Source: Loripinus fragilis (lineage: Eukaryota; Mollusca; Bivalvia; Lucinida; Lucinidae). Taken from it: 64,000 nt of DNA. The notes under the pieces are model-generated. The model was given only the letters and a program-made list of their open reading frames with translations, searched no databases and was not told the DNA's origin. This document shows, piece by piece, positions 43,846 to 52,376 of the stretch (positions are counted from its first letter, which is position 1; every line of letters begins with the position of its first letter). The stretch lies in assembly GCA_964019695.1 (NCBI GenBank), contig OZ026526.1, forward strand, positions 8,761,254 to 8,825,253. Direction: 5' to 3'. The translations under genes were made by a program, and so were the position numbers.

Positions 43846-44155
43846 CACTTCATTGCTCGAAAATGCGATAACTTATTGCATTTTCGAGCAGTGAAGTGCA
43901 AAAGCCCTGCAATAAATTATCGCATTTTTTGAGCAATGAAGTGCAAAAGCCCTGCGATAACATATCACATTTTCGAGCAATGAAGTGCAAAAGCCCTGCG
44001 ATAACTTATCACATTTTCGAACAAATAAGTGCAAGAACCCTGCAATATCTTTAATATCGCATTTTCGAGCACTGAAGTGCAGAAGCCCTGCGATAACTTA
44101 TCACATTTTCGAACAATGAAGTGCAAGAGCCTAACTTATCCCATTTCCGAGCAAG
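43846..44155. repeat. Tandem repeat (about 60 bp, 5-6 copies) with inverted head
   Basis: Units read GCATTTTCGAGCAATGAAGT then GCAAAAGCCCTGCGATAACT. The first unit is inverted (CACTTCATTGCTCGAAAATG at 43848), making a hairpin with its neighbour. Confidence 0.85.
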
Positions 44156-44576
44156 AGCAAGAGCCTTCGTTGCTCGTATAAACAACTTATGGATGTAGGC
44201 GAAGACTCAGACCAAAATTTAAACCTCTAGCCCTGGTGAATACGCCAGGATGGGCGTTTGCTTTTAGACTTACAGCAAAACCTCTAAATTTCGAAGTGCA
44301 ACTTTTTGAAATGCTCGCTAATTAAAAATTGATTTGGGACACGCTGGATTCAGAGAATATGACCTATTAAATGACTATCTATTTTTGGGTGCATAAATGA
44401 TACGTCTCCTTGAGGCGTTCCTTTTACGCGTCCAATACTTATGTTTGATAGAAAAAACCTGATAATCATTTTGGGGGTTATATATATTTTATGTCTATCT
44501 TCATATTATTCGAACTACTGATAACTCGAAAAAATGCTCTCGTCCTGAATTTACGAGATTCGACTGTATGTGTATA
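44156..44576. other. Left flank of Polinton, nothing recognised
   Basis: AT-rich sequence up to the TGCGAT target site at 44577. No gene. Confidence 0.5.
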
Positions 44577-44582
44577 TGCGAT
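44577..44582 (+). repeat. Target site duplication, left (TGCGAT)
   Basis: Immediately precedes the AG of the left TIR. An identical hexamer follows the right TIR at 52371-52376. Confidence 0.9.
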
Positions 44583-44591
44583 AGTAGTATA

Positions 44592-44770
44592 GGCGCCACT
44601 TTAGCGCCAATGACGTCACTTCCGATCCAAGATGGCGGCCCCCATGACTTCCGGTCCAAGATGGCGGCCCCCACGACACCAAAATGGCGGCCCCCACGAC
44701 GTCAGATCCAAGATGGCGGCCCCCACGACACCAAGATGGAGGCCCCCACGAAATCAAGATGGCGGCCCCT
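44592..44770 (+). promoter_or_regulatory. TIR-tip promoter-like cluster, left
   Basis: Within 180 bp of the terminus: GGCGCC/TTAGCGCC E2F-like words, CCAAT, a perfect CRE TGACGTCA (44611-44618) overlapping an ETS-type CACTTCCG, and six AAGATGGCGGC-like words (44629, 44658, 44681, 44710, 44733, 44756; two are variants). AAGATGGCGGC matches the vertebrate YY1 consensus. Five more copies occur at 44994-45107. A TATATA (about 44863) and a GAGG|GTGAGT donor-like site (about 44795) follow inward. That it drives inward transcription is inference. Confidence 0.55.
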
Positions 44771-45505
44771 GTGACGCGTTCGGTTACACCTCGGAGGGTG
44801 AGTCAACGCCCTAGACCACGAGAAGGTAGCGTCACGTCCTAGAGCGCGGTGTCGTTCTTCTATATACAAGGGTGAGGGGCCTCTCGAACGAACACGGATC
44901 TGGAGGAGTCTATATTGAGATTTTTTTACGCAGTTCAGAACGAGATCCAGTCTTTAATGGTGATAGCGTCTATGACGTCACGACGTCAGATCCAAGATGG
45001 CGGCCCCCACACTTCCGATCCAAGATGGCGGCCCCCACGACGTCAGATCCAAGATGGCGGCCCCCACGACACCAAGATGGCGGCCCCCACGAAATCAAGA
45101 TGGCGGCACCTGTGACGCGTTCGGTTACACCTCGGAGGGTGAGTCAACGCCCTAGACCACGAGAAGGTAGCGTCACGTCCTAGAGCGCGGTGTCGTTCTT
45201 CTATATACAAGGGTGAGGGGCCTCTCAATTATTTCCGGGTGGTTTTTTTTACGAAGTTCAGAACGAGATCCAGTCTTTAATGGTGTAGCGCGTCGCAGCG
45301 CTCGGTTTATCCCGTTCCCCGGGTGGACCCTTTTTTTTCAGCACGGTCCATTCACGTCTTTTTCCACGTACCGATCGGCTTCGTAATTGGGTCGTAAAGG
45401 CTGAGAGGGATATGATTGTCTATCAACTTAGAACGGGTTCCTCGCCATGCATATGGTGTCTGGCTAACTTAGGAGCATATTGCGCAATTATTTGCCGTTC
45501 GTCCT

Positions 45506-45832
45506 TTAGTATCTTAATGAATTCCAGTCCGAAATTGCTGTCTTACGCCCTCCGTCTGTTATACTATCCTCTCCTTTTCGCTTAAGCTCCGATTTTGCCA
45601 TTTCTAAAGCTTGGGCTACTGGGGTGACCAGGTTCACTACGGGTTTTTCCTTTTGTCTTATTTCTTTCAACTCTCTGTATTTCCGTCCACTACCCACAAT
45701 ATAATGACCCTGACTGTCGCGTTCCGCGTAGCAATCTCTAACATCCAGCAAGTGCTGAAACCATTTGTCGGGATCCGAGACGTACGGAATCCACTTCTGC
45801 TGTTGGTAATCGTAAACGAGTCTAGTGCCCAT
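45506..45832 (-). CDS. Polinton 108-aa ORF, left copy
   Basis: ATG-initiated, 108 codons: MGTRLVYDYQQQKWIPYVSD, then a charged middle (RKYRELKEIRQKEKP) and VVNLVTPVAQALEMAKSELK near the C-terminus. No membrane segment. The C-terminal third looks helical. I do not recognise the family; by position it could be a small virion or packaging protein. The right-TIR copy differs at two residues (Cys34 to Gly and Glu54 to Leu, approximately). The antisense 157-codon frame across it is Ser/Leu-rich and judged a shadow. Confidence 0.6.
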   Translation of the reverse strand: MGTRLVYDYQQQKWIPYVSDPDKWFQHLLDVRDCYAERDSQGHYIVGSGRKYRELKEIRQKEKPVVNLVTPVAQALEMAKSELKRKGEDSITDGGRKTAISDWNSLRY

Positions 45833-45882
45833 CTCTTTTCATCGATTTTCTCCTTCGTGCTCGAGTTATTCTTACGCTCTAT

Positions 45883-46035
45883 TCATACGAACGGGCGAGA
45901 GTTCAGTTCACTATCCTCAAGCACCTCGATTAATTGCTCAGCAGCCTCTCTGGCTTCGCGCCGTAGTTGTCTACATCTCATCCGAAACAACAGTTCATCA
46001 AACAAAGCTATACACATAAAAGTAATGGCGAACAT
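45883..46035 (-). CDS. Polinton 50-aa putative membrane protein, left copy
   Basis: Short ATG-initiated frame with an N-terminal hydrophobic segment (MFAITFMCIALFDELLF) followed by an Arg/Glu-rich helix (RMRCRQLRREAREAAEQLIE) and an acidic tail. It lies between the ATPase and the 108-aa ORF in the same orientation, about 110 bp downstream of a TATATAAG box. It resembles small single-pass virion membrane proteins in layout only; no homolog is recognised. Confidence 0.5.
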   Translation of the reverse strand: MFAITFMCIALFDELLFRMRCRQLRREAREAAEQLIEVLEDSELNSRPFV

Positions 46036-46147
46036 ATTTACGCCTATTCAATACTTAATCCCTTTTCTTAGTTACCAGTTTTGATAGTCATTAGGGTTAC
46101 ACTCCGAACACCGTAATGCCCCTAATGACTAGATTGCTGCAAAGAGC

Positions 46148-46155
46148 CTTATATA
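46148..46155 (-). promoter_or_regulatory. TATA box with upstream CCAAT boxes, left copy
   Basis: On the minus strand TATATAAG, preceded by two GACCAAT(C) words within about 55 bp (TTGACCAATCGG and TTGACCAATCAG). It sits between the ATPase stop and the 50-aa ORF, so it is a candidate promoter for the two small ORFs. Confidence 0.6.
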
Positions 46156-46240
46156 GTGAGAGGTCTCTTCTGATTGGTCAATTATCCAGCCATCCGATTG
46201 GTCAACCTCCTCACTCCTGATTCCTCCTCCTCATTCTCCT

Positions 46241-47545
46241 TCACGACGTAGTAGAGTCCTCTTGGTCTTCAGAGGCTTTCTCGGTTTCTATATTATGATT
46301 CGGCCATACGTCCATAAATAAATCTTTTCTGAGTTTGATGGCTTGTCTTATAGAGTCCGCCTGATTCATATCGTGTTGGTTCTTGAACGTTTTAGCCGAT
46401 TCCAGTATTCGCTGTTGAACAGGATCCTCTTGTAGCTCGTAATAATCTATTAGAAATTGGGCGTAATCTCGTCTGAGTTTTTTGCGGAGAGAAGGCAAAT
46501 CATCATTGGCTGCCAGATGAATAGATTTATCCGAACTAAAACCTCGCTCTTCATAAGCATTCACTTTAGCTTTAAACTGCTCTACGTTCTCCTGCCTGAT
46601 CGGATTTTGAAATCTCCTGTTCCAGATGTAGAGTTTAGAGCGCTCATCTCTTTGTTTTCTTCGTTTACCTGGAGGGCTTAAATCGCTTACCCTCCTATTC
46701 CATATATCCGGTTTATAACTTTCATCTCTTTCTTTATCCGGAGGGCTGATAGAGCGTATATAATCTAGGGACTCCACACTGTCAGCATCTTCATCATCAG
46801 AAATATCTCCGTCATCGGGAGACTGTTGATCGACAAATATGTCAGTTTGTAGTCTGTCCTGTTCGGATGTACTCGATTTAAGATCTAGGACGAGGTAACC
46901 ATAAGGTCTTGCCGTGGCATCTTCAAATTTCCTCATAAATGTGGCGCAAGTGGACGGATAAATTCTTCTTGCCAAGGTCGCAACTTGTTGTCTGTCGATC
47001 GGATTATTAAACAAGACCAAATATTGCGTATTTAAAGCGATATCCCTGCAAGCTCTACCTTGAGGAAATACGTTTTGAGTCAAATACACGATAGATATAT
47101 TTCTGTGGTGACTGCCTTTCGTAAAAAGGTCTGCAATTCTCTGCAACTTTGCTTCGGTCATCAGGTCATCAAAAATGATTAGGTTCCTTTTTGAGGGATC
47201 CATAAACTGAGCATTATCTAGATAGTCTGGGATACCCCGTATAAATTCTATACACGGAATTCTCTTCTGAAGGTCTTCGTACAGGGGCTGCCATTGTCCA
47301 AAACACCATAAGATTCGTTCCGGTGGCGGTTGTACTAACGTGGAAAGTAACAGTTTTCTAGTCCATTCCGTTTTCCCCGATCCACTGGGTCCAGTTACCA
47401 TCATAGAGAATGGGTGTCTAAATGTCATTTCCTTCAATGGTTGTGACTGGTCCGTATATTTCCCACTGCCATGGACATTGCGTTCATGTCTTTGCAATGC
47501 ATCACGCCTACTATAGGACTGGTTGCAGATCAAACACCTGATCAT
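46241..47545 (-). CDS. Polinton packaging ATPase (A32/FtsK-HerA type) with N-terminal C2H2 finger
   Basis: 434 residues, complete. Residues 4-25 form a C2H2 zinc finger (Cys4, Cys7, His20, His25). The ATPase follows: HPFSMMVTGPSGSGKTEW with Walker A GPSGSGKT at 52-59, a PPPERILWCFGQWQPLY block (73-89), Walker B NLIIFDDLM (121-129), FTKGSHHRNIS (141-151) and the LTQN sensor (155-158). RPYGYLVLDL (213-222) closes the domain. The A32-type ATPase of Polintons and adintoviruses pumps element DNA into capsids. Residues 240-434 are a charged extension with two similar DIWNRR/YIWNRR-containing repeats. The gene spans the inner TIR boundary: codons 205-434 lie in the TIR, codons 1-204 in the unique interior. 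It starts about 70 bp from the CACC-rich microsatellite, and no obvious promoter is seen upstream. Confidence 0.85.
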   Translation of the reverse strand: MIRCLICNQSYSRRDALQRHERNVHGSGKYTDQSQPLKEMTFRHPFSMMVTGPSGSGKTEWTRKLLLSTLVQPPPERILWCFGQWQPLYEDLQKRIPCIEFIRGIPDYLDNAQFMDPSKRNLIIFDDLMTEAKLQRIADLFTKGSHHRNISIVYLTQNVFPQGRACRDIALNTQYLVLFNNPIDRQQVATLARRIYPSTCATFMRKFEDATARPYGYLVLDLKSSTSEQDRLQTDIFVDQQSPDDGDISDDEDADSVESLDYIRSISPPDKERDESYKPDIWNRRVSDLSPPGKRRKQRDERSKLYIWNRRFQNPIRQENVEQFKAKVNAYEERGFSSDKSIHLAANDDLPSLRKKLRRDYAQFLIDYYELQEDPVQQRILESAKTFKNQHDMNQADSIRQAIKLRKDLFMDVWPNHNIETEKASEDQEDSTTS

Positions 47546-47611
47546 TTTGTCTCAGTATTGCTTGTCTACCTTCATACGGGTGTCATCCTTCTTACGATCA
47601 TTGGATCATTG

Positions 47612-47775
47612 TTACCACCACCACCGACACCACCACCACCGACACCAACCACCACCACCCACCACCACCCACCACCACCCACCACCACCACCCACCACCA
47701 CCACCCACCACCACCACCCACCACCACCCACCACCACCACCCACCACCATCCACCTCCACCACCACCACCACATG
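47612..47775. repeat. (CACCACC)n microsatellite in Polinton interior
   Basis: About 160 bp of CACCACC/CCACCACC variants, with G-free top strand. The bottom strand is GGTGG-rich. The long Pro/Thr/His and Gly/Trp/Val open frames are artefacts. Confidence 0.95.
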
Positions 47776-48535
47776 GTGGACCATTGTTTCCTGACTGTAC
47801 ATTCACTACATCCTCACTGTATCCCACTGTACCCCAACTGAACCCTCACTGTGCCCCAATATACCCTCACTGTATCCTCACTGTACCCCACTGTACTCTC
47901 ACTGTATCCTCCCTGAACCCTCACTGTATCCCACTGTACCCCAACTGAACCCTCACTGTGCCCCAATGTACCCTCACTGTACCCCCACTGTACTCTCACT
48001 GTATCTCTAATGTATCCTCCCTGTATCCTCAATGTATCCTCCTTCTCTCCTCCTCCCCACCCTCTCCTCCTCCCTCCTAATCCCAATGTACCCCAACTGA
48101 ACCCTCACTGAGCCCCAATGTACCCTCACTGTACCCCACTGTACTCTCACTGTATCCTCCCTGTACCCTCAATGTATCCCACTGTACCCCAACCGAACCC
48201 TCACTGTATCCTCACGGTGCCCCAATGTACCCTCACTGTATCCTCACTGTACCCCACTGTACTCTCACTGTATCACCACTGTATCCTCCCTGTACCCTCA
48301 ATGTATCCTCCTTCCCTCCTCCTCCTCGCCCTCTCCTCATCCCTCCTAATCCCACTGTACCCCGACTGAACCCTCACTGTGCCCCAATGTACCCTCACTG
48401 TATCATCACTGTACCCCAATGTACTCTCACTGTATCCCCACTTTATCCTCCCTGTACCCTCACTGTATCCTCCTTCCCCCCCCCCCCCCCCCCCCCCCCT
48501 ACTCCTCACCCTCTCCTCCTCCCTCCTAGCTCCAT
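47776..48535. repeat. CCTCACTGTA(T/C)CC minisatellite with 24-C tract
   Basis: About 750 bp built from 12-14-bp words such as CCTCACTGTATCC, CCCCACTGTACTC and CCCAACTGAACCC. A higher-order block (CCTCCTTC with CTCCTCC and CCTCCTAATCCC) recurs near 48037, 48307 and 48468. A run of 24 C spans 48476-48499. The top strand is C/T/A-rich with little G. Confidence 0.95.
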
Positions 48536-48539
48536 TATG

Positions 48540-49779
48540 AATTTGAACTATCATGATCACTGTTTTTACGGCCATTATACTCGTTGTAGAACGTTCTATC
48601 ATCGTAGGTTCACCGGTAATTGTTGGTTGACCATGATTATATAATGATTAAGCATAACAGTTTCGCTTTAAACAACCAGTCATCAGCATTTGCGCTATGT
48701 ATAGTCTTAAGATGATGTACTATATTTAGCACATACTTTCTATCGCATATTGGACACTGGATCTTGTATCTATGAGGCATAGTTTTGATCTGTTTTTAAA
48801 CACCATTTAAAACGAAACTTTATGTATACCAGCTTACTGGGCAAGCCTTTCCTTTTAAATCGAAACTTTTATAATACAAACGCGAGCCTTACTTTTAAAA
48901 CGACACTTTTATGTATAACCTGGCAAGCCTTTCCTTTTAAATCTAAACGCTTGTAATACAAGTGCGAGCCTTCCCTTTAAAACGACACTTTTATGTTTCA
49001 GCTTCCTGGGCAAGGCTTTTCACGCAGTCTTATAACGCGAAGATGAACCACGCTATGAAAAAAACGTGTGGTGTTCCAAATCACCAAACGTTTGAGCTAC
49101 ATCGTATCATTTAAACTGTTCAATTTGCTGTTCGATTGTCAGATTAGCTATGACTCGATTGCATGCGATGCGCATTATATAGCGAGAGGTTTTTTCTGAT
49201 GGGTCAATTAAAAGTAATATCGTTATAAATGTATATATCATAAGCCATACATTTCGCAATTCGTCTCTAGACTATGAACAGACGATACGTAAGTTGAATT
49301 TAGGGGTTAATTGTCTCATGTACCTACCTGTACACGAGCAGCGAAGGCTCTGGCGAGACTGCGCTGATGTACCAGCTTGTGTTAAGTCGTTGATGAATAC
49401 TTTTAAGAAATCTTTATGAGCGTAGGACGCCTAGTCACTGCGAGAGTTAGGAAAGCTCTGTAATGCGATCATGAGTCGACTATTTAATGTCTACATACGA
49501 TGATGTCATCCAAAATGGCCGTCGCGCATGCGCAGTGAAAGCATTTAATTAAACAACATCTATATCCGTACTTTGTACGTTAGTTCTCAGGTAAATATAG
49601 ACTCTAACAAAGGCGAAGAATTATTGGTGTATTTATATACCCTAGACATTTAGAATGAAAAGGGCGAAAATCGCCATCGCCTTTCCTAGTACACGCTATA
49701 GATACATCAAACGTCTGGTCCGATGGACAGGCTCATCTGCTTGAATAACGCACTCTGATCAGTAAATTCGATGTGGAAC
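48540..49779. other. Polinton interior, unassigned; short tandem repeat
   Basis: No gene recognised. From about 48800 to 49030, blocks TTTTAAATCGAAACTTTTAT, AATACAA with GCGAGCCTT, and TTTTAAAACGACACTTTTAT alternate about twice, a period of about 110-120 bp. A GAGCAGCGAAGGCTCTGGCG fragment (about 49338) belongs to the AGCAAAGGC hairpin family. Confidence 0.5.
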
Positions 49780-50019
49780 AGCGAAGACCCAACGCAATGA
49801 TACAGCAAAGTCGTGCGTATTGAAAAGGTGGGTTTTCCGTGGGCCTGTCTCAATTCATTCACCAATATAATCAGCTGATGACCGGATCTGACCGGATGTT
49901 TTCACTTTGATCCATGTAATGAAATCGCTTATCGATTTTACAATTCAGGAGTATGCCCACGGAAAACCCACCTTTTCAATACGCACGACTTTGCTGTATC
50001 ATTGCGTTGGGTCTTCGCT
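49780..50019. repeat. Perfect 65-bp inverted repeat at TIR inner edge
   Basis: 49780-49844 (starting AGCGAAGACCCAACGCAATG) is the exact reverse complement of 49955-50019, with a 110-base loop. The outer base of the right arm is the first base of the right TIR. Confidence 0.95.
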
Positions 50020-50020
50020 G

Positions 50021-50713
50021 AGGAAATTTGAAGATGCCACGGCAAGACCTTATGGTTACCTCGTCCTAGATCTTAAATCGAGTACATCCGAACAGGACAG
50101 ACTACAAACTGACATATTTGTCGATCAACAGTCTCCCGATGACGGAGATATTTCTGATGATGAAGATGCTGACAGTGTGGAGTCCCTAGATTATATACGC
50201 TCTATCAGCCCTCCGGATAAAGAAAGAGATGAAAGTTATAAACCGGATATATGGAATAGGAGGGTAAGCGATTTAAGCCCTCCAGGTAAACGAAGAAAAC
50301 AAAGAGATGAGCGCTCTAAACTCTACATCTGGAACAGGAGATTTCAAAATCCGATCAGGCAGGAGAACGTAGAGCAGTTTAAAGCTAAAGTGAATGCTTA
50401 TGAAGAGCGAGGTTTTAGTTCGGATAAATCTATTCATCTGGCAGCCAATGATGATTTGCCTTCTCTCCGCAAAAAACTCAGACGAGATTACGCCCAATTT
50501 CTAATAGATTATTACGAGCTACAAGAGGATCCTGTTCAACAGCGAATACTGGAATCGGCTAAAACGTTCAAGAACCAACACGATATGAATCAGGCGGACT
50601 CTATAAGACAAGCCATCAAACTCAGAAAAGATTTATTTATGGACGTATGGCCGAATCATAATATAGAAACCGAGAAAGCCTCTGAAGACCAAGAGGACTC
50701 TACTACGTCGTGA
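50021..50713 (+). pseudogene. Truncated packaging ATPase copy (codons 205-434)
   Basis: Identical in protein sequence to residues 205-434 of the left ATPase. Both Walker motifs and the zinc finger are absent. The open frame extends upstream to 49907, adding about 38 unrelated codons from the hairpin region, so a chimeric 268-codon frame exists. It would lack ATPase activity. Confidence 0.85.
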
Positions 50714-50798
50714 AGGAGAATGAGGAGGAGGAATCAGGAGTGAGGAGGTTGACCAATCGGATGGCTGGATAATTGACCAATCAGAAGAGACCTCTCAC

Positions 50799-50806
50799 TA
50801 TATAAG
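50799..50806 (+). promoter_or_regulatory. TATA box with upstream CCAAT boxes, right copy
   Basis: TATATAAG with two GACCAAT words upstream. Mirror of 46148-46155, and 113 bp before the 50-aa ORF. Confidence 0.6.
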
Positions 50807-50918
50807 GCTCTTTGCAGCAATCTAGTCATTAGGGGCATTACGGTGTTCGGAGTGTAACCCTAATGACTATCAAAACTGGTAACTAAGAAAAGGGATTAAG
50901 TATTGAATAGGCGTAAAT

Positions 50919-51071
50919 ATGTTCGCCATTACTTTTATGTGTATAGCTTTGTTTGATGAACTGTTGTTTCGGATGAGATGTAGACAACTACGGCGCGAAG
51001 CCAGAGAGGCTGCTGAGCAATTAATTGAGGTGCTTGAGGATAGTGAACTGAACTCTCGCCCGTTCGTATGA
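50919..51071 (+). CDS. Polinton 50-aa putative membrane protein, right copy
   Basis: Mirror of 45883-46035, with one silent-looking base difference noticed (ATT for ATC in the QLIEVLED segment). Confidence 0.5.
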   Translation: MFAITFMCIALFDELLFRMRCRQLRREAREAAEQLIEVLEDSELNSRPFV

Positions 51072-51121
51072 ATAGAGCGTAAGAATAACTCGAGCACGAA
51101 GGAGAAAATCGATGAAAAGAG

Positions 51122-51448
51122 ATGGGCACTAGACTCGTTTACGATTACCAACAGCAGAAGTGGATTCCGTACGTCTCGGATCCCGACAAATGGTTTCAGC
51201 ACTTGCTGGATGTTAGAGATGGCTACGCGGAACGCGACAGTCAGGGTCATTATATTGTGGGTAGTGGACGGAAATACAGATTGTTGAAAGAAATAAGACA
51301 AAAGGAAAAACCCGTAGTGAACCTGGTCACCCCAGTAGCCCAAGCTTTAGAAATGGCAAAATCGGAGCTTAAGCGAAAAGGAGAGGATAGTATAACAGAC
51401 GGAGGGCGTAAGACAGCAATTTCGGACTGGAATTCATTAAGATACTAA
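51122..51448 (+). CDS. Polinton 108-aa ORF, right copy
   Basis: Mirror of 45506-45832. RDGYAERD replaces RDCYAERD and KYRLLKEI replaces KYRELKEI. The second change needs two base substitutions in one codon. Same start, length and stop. Confidence 0.6.
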   Translation: MGTRLVYDYQQQKWIPYVSDPDKWFQHLLDVRDGYAERDSQGHYIVGSGRKYRLLKEIRQKEKPVVNLVTPVAQALEMAKSELKRKGEDSITDGGRKTAISDWNSLRY

Positions 51449-52182
51449 AGGACGAACGGCAAATAATTGCGCAATATGCTCCTAAGTTAGCCAGACACCA
51501 TATGCATGGCGAGGAACCCGTTCTAAGTTGATAGACAATCATATCCCTCTCAGCCTTTACGACCCAATTACGAAGCCGATCAGTACGTGGAAAAAGACGT
51601 GAATGGACCGTGCTGAAAAAAAGGGTCCACCCGGGGAACGGGATAAACCGAGCGCTGCGACGCGCTACACCATTAAAGACTGGATCTCGTTCTGAACTTC
51701 GTAAAAAAACCCACCCGGAAATAATTGAGAGGCCCCTCACCCTTGTATATAGAAGAACGACACCGCGCTCTAGGACGTGACGCTACCTTCTCGTGGTCTA
51801 GGGCGTTGACTCACCCTCCGAGGTGTAACCGAACGCGTCACAGGTGCCGCCATCTTGATTTCGTGGGGGCCGCCATCTTGGTGTCGTGGGGGCCGCCATC
51901 TTGGATCTGACGTCGTGGGGGCCGCCATCTTGGATCGGAAGTGTGGGGGCCGCCATCTTGGATCTGACGTCGTGACGTCATAGACGCTATCACCATTAAA
52001 GACTGGATCTCGTTCTGAACTGCGTAAAAAAATCTCAATATAGACTCCTCCAGATCCGTGTTCGTTCGAGAGGCCCCTCACCCTTGTATATAGAAGAACG
52101 ACACCGCGCTCTAGGACGTGACGCTACCTTCTCGTGGTCTAGGGCGTTGACTCACCCTCCGAGGTGTAACCGAACGCGTCAC

Positions 52183-52361
52183 AGGGGCCGCCATCTTGAT
52201 TTCGTGGGGGCCTCCATCTTGGTGTCGTGGGGGCCGCCATCTTGGATCTGACGTCGTGGGGGCCGCCATTTTGGTGTCGTGGGGGCCGCCATCTTGGACC
52301 GGAAGTCATGGGGGCCGCCATCTTGGATCGGAAGTGACGTCATTGGCGCTAAAGTGGCGCC
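52183..52361 (-). promoter_or_regulatory. TIR-tip promoter-like cluster, right
   Basis: Mirror copy of the left cluster with the same CRE, ETS and YY1-like words, reading inward on the minus strand. Confidence 0.55.
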
Positions 52362-52370
52362 TATACTACT

Positions 52371-52376
52371 TGCGAT
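52371..52376 (+). repeat. Target site duplication, right (TGCGAT)
   Basis: Immediately follows the terminal CT of the right TIR and matches 44577-44582. Confidence 0.9.

Larger units (their letters stand above)
44583..46935 (+). repeat. Polinton left TIR, 2353 bp
   Basis: Inverse of 50019-52370. I noticed about seven substitutions and a one-base T-run difference (8 T near 45331 against 7 A in the right copy), so identity is above 99.5% by eye. It includes an internal direct duplication: the YY1-motif block plus the GGTTACACCTCGGAGGGTGA to GGTGAGGGGCCTCTC segment occurs twice, about 341 bp apart (44782 and 45123). Confidence 0.92.
44583..52370. mobile_element. Compact Polinton/Maverick-type element, 7788 bp
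   Basis: The element begins AGTAGTATAGGCGCC and ends with its exact inverse, CT-terminal. The 6-mer TGCGAT lies immediately outside both ends (44577-44582 and 52371-52376). AG/CT termini plus a 6-bp duplication are the integration signature of Polintons, which use a retrovirus-like integrase. It carries an A32/FtsK-type packaging ATPase, also a Polinton/adintovirus hallmark. The TIRs are about 2.35 kb. The unique interior (46936-50018) holds the N-terminal half of the ATPase, simple-sequence DNA and about 1.2 kb of unassigned sequence. I find no family B DNA polymerase, integrase, protease or capsid genes. Full Polintons are about 15-25 kb, so this is a deletion derivative that would depend on a helper. 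Confidence 0.88.
50019..52370 (-). repeat. Polinton right TIR, 2352 bp
   Basis: Inverse of 44583-46935. The inner boundary falls inside ATPase codon 204/205 and coincides with the outer base of a 65-bp hairpin arm (49955-50019). Confidence 0.92.

Noticed and set aside
43846..44155. CRISPR array (about 60-bp repeats)
   Set aside because: The context is clearly eukaryotic. There are no distinct spacers, since the whole unit repeats.
44568..45183. Arg/Trp/Pro-rich frames in the TIR tip (RWRPPRRQDGGPHD type)
   Set aside because: They arise from the repeated AAGATGGCGGCCCCCACGAC word read in several frames and are not conserved as a single protein.
45611..46084. 157-codon plus-strand frame antisense to the two small Polinton ORFs (and its mirror 50870-51343)
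   Set aside because: Its Ser/Leu/Ile-rich composition looks like the complement of the charged 108-aa and 50-aa frames. No domain is recognisable. The sense frames have better start context and a TATA box.
47471..47948. Long Pro/Thr/His-rich and Gly/Trp-rich open frames
   Set aside because: They are translations of the CACCACC microsatellite and the flanking minisatellite in all registers, with no start context or family resemblance.
44583..52370. Assembly artefact producing a false palindrome
   Set aside because: The 6-bp duplication, the correct AG/CT ends, distinct substitutions in the two arms and 3.1 kb of unique interior are all expected of a real element. Long-read confirmation would still be needed, as stated in the findings.
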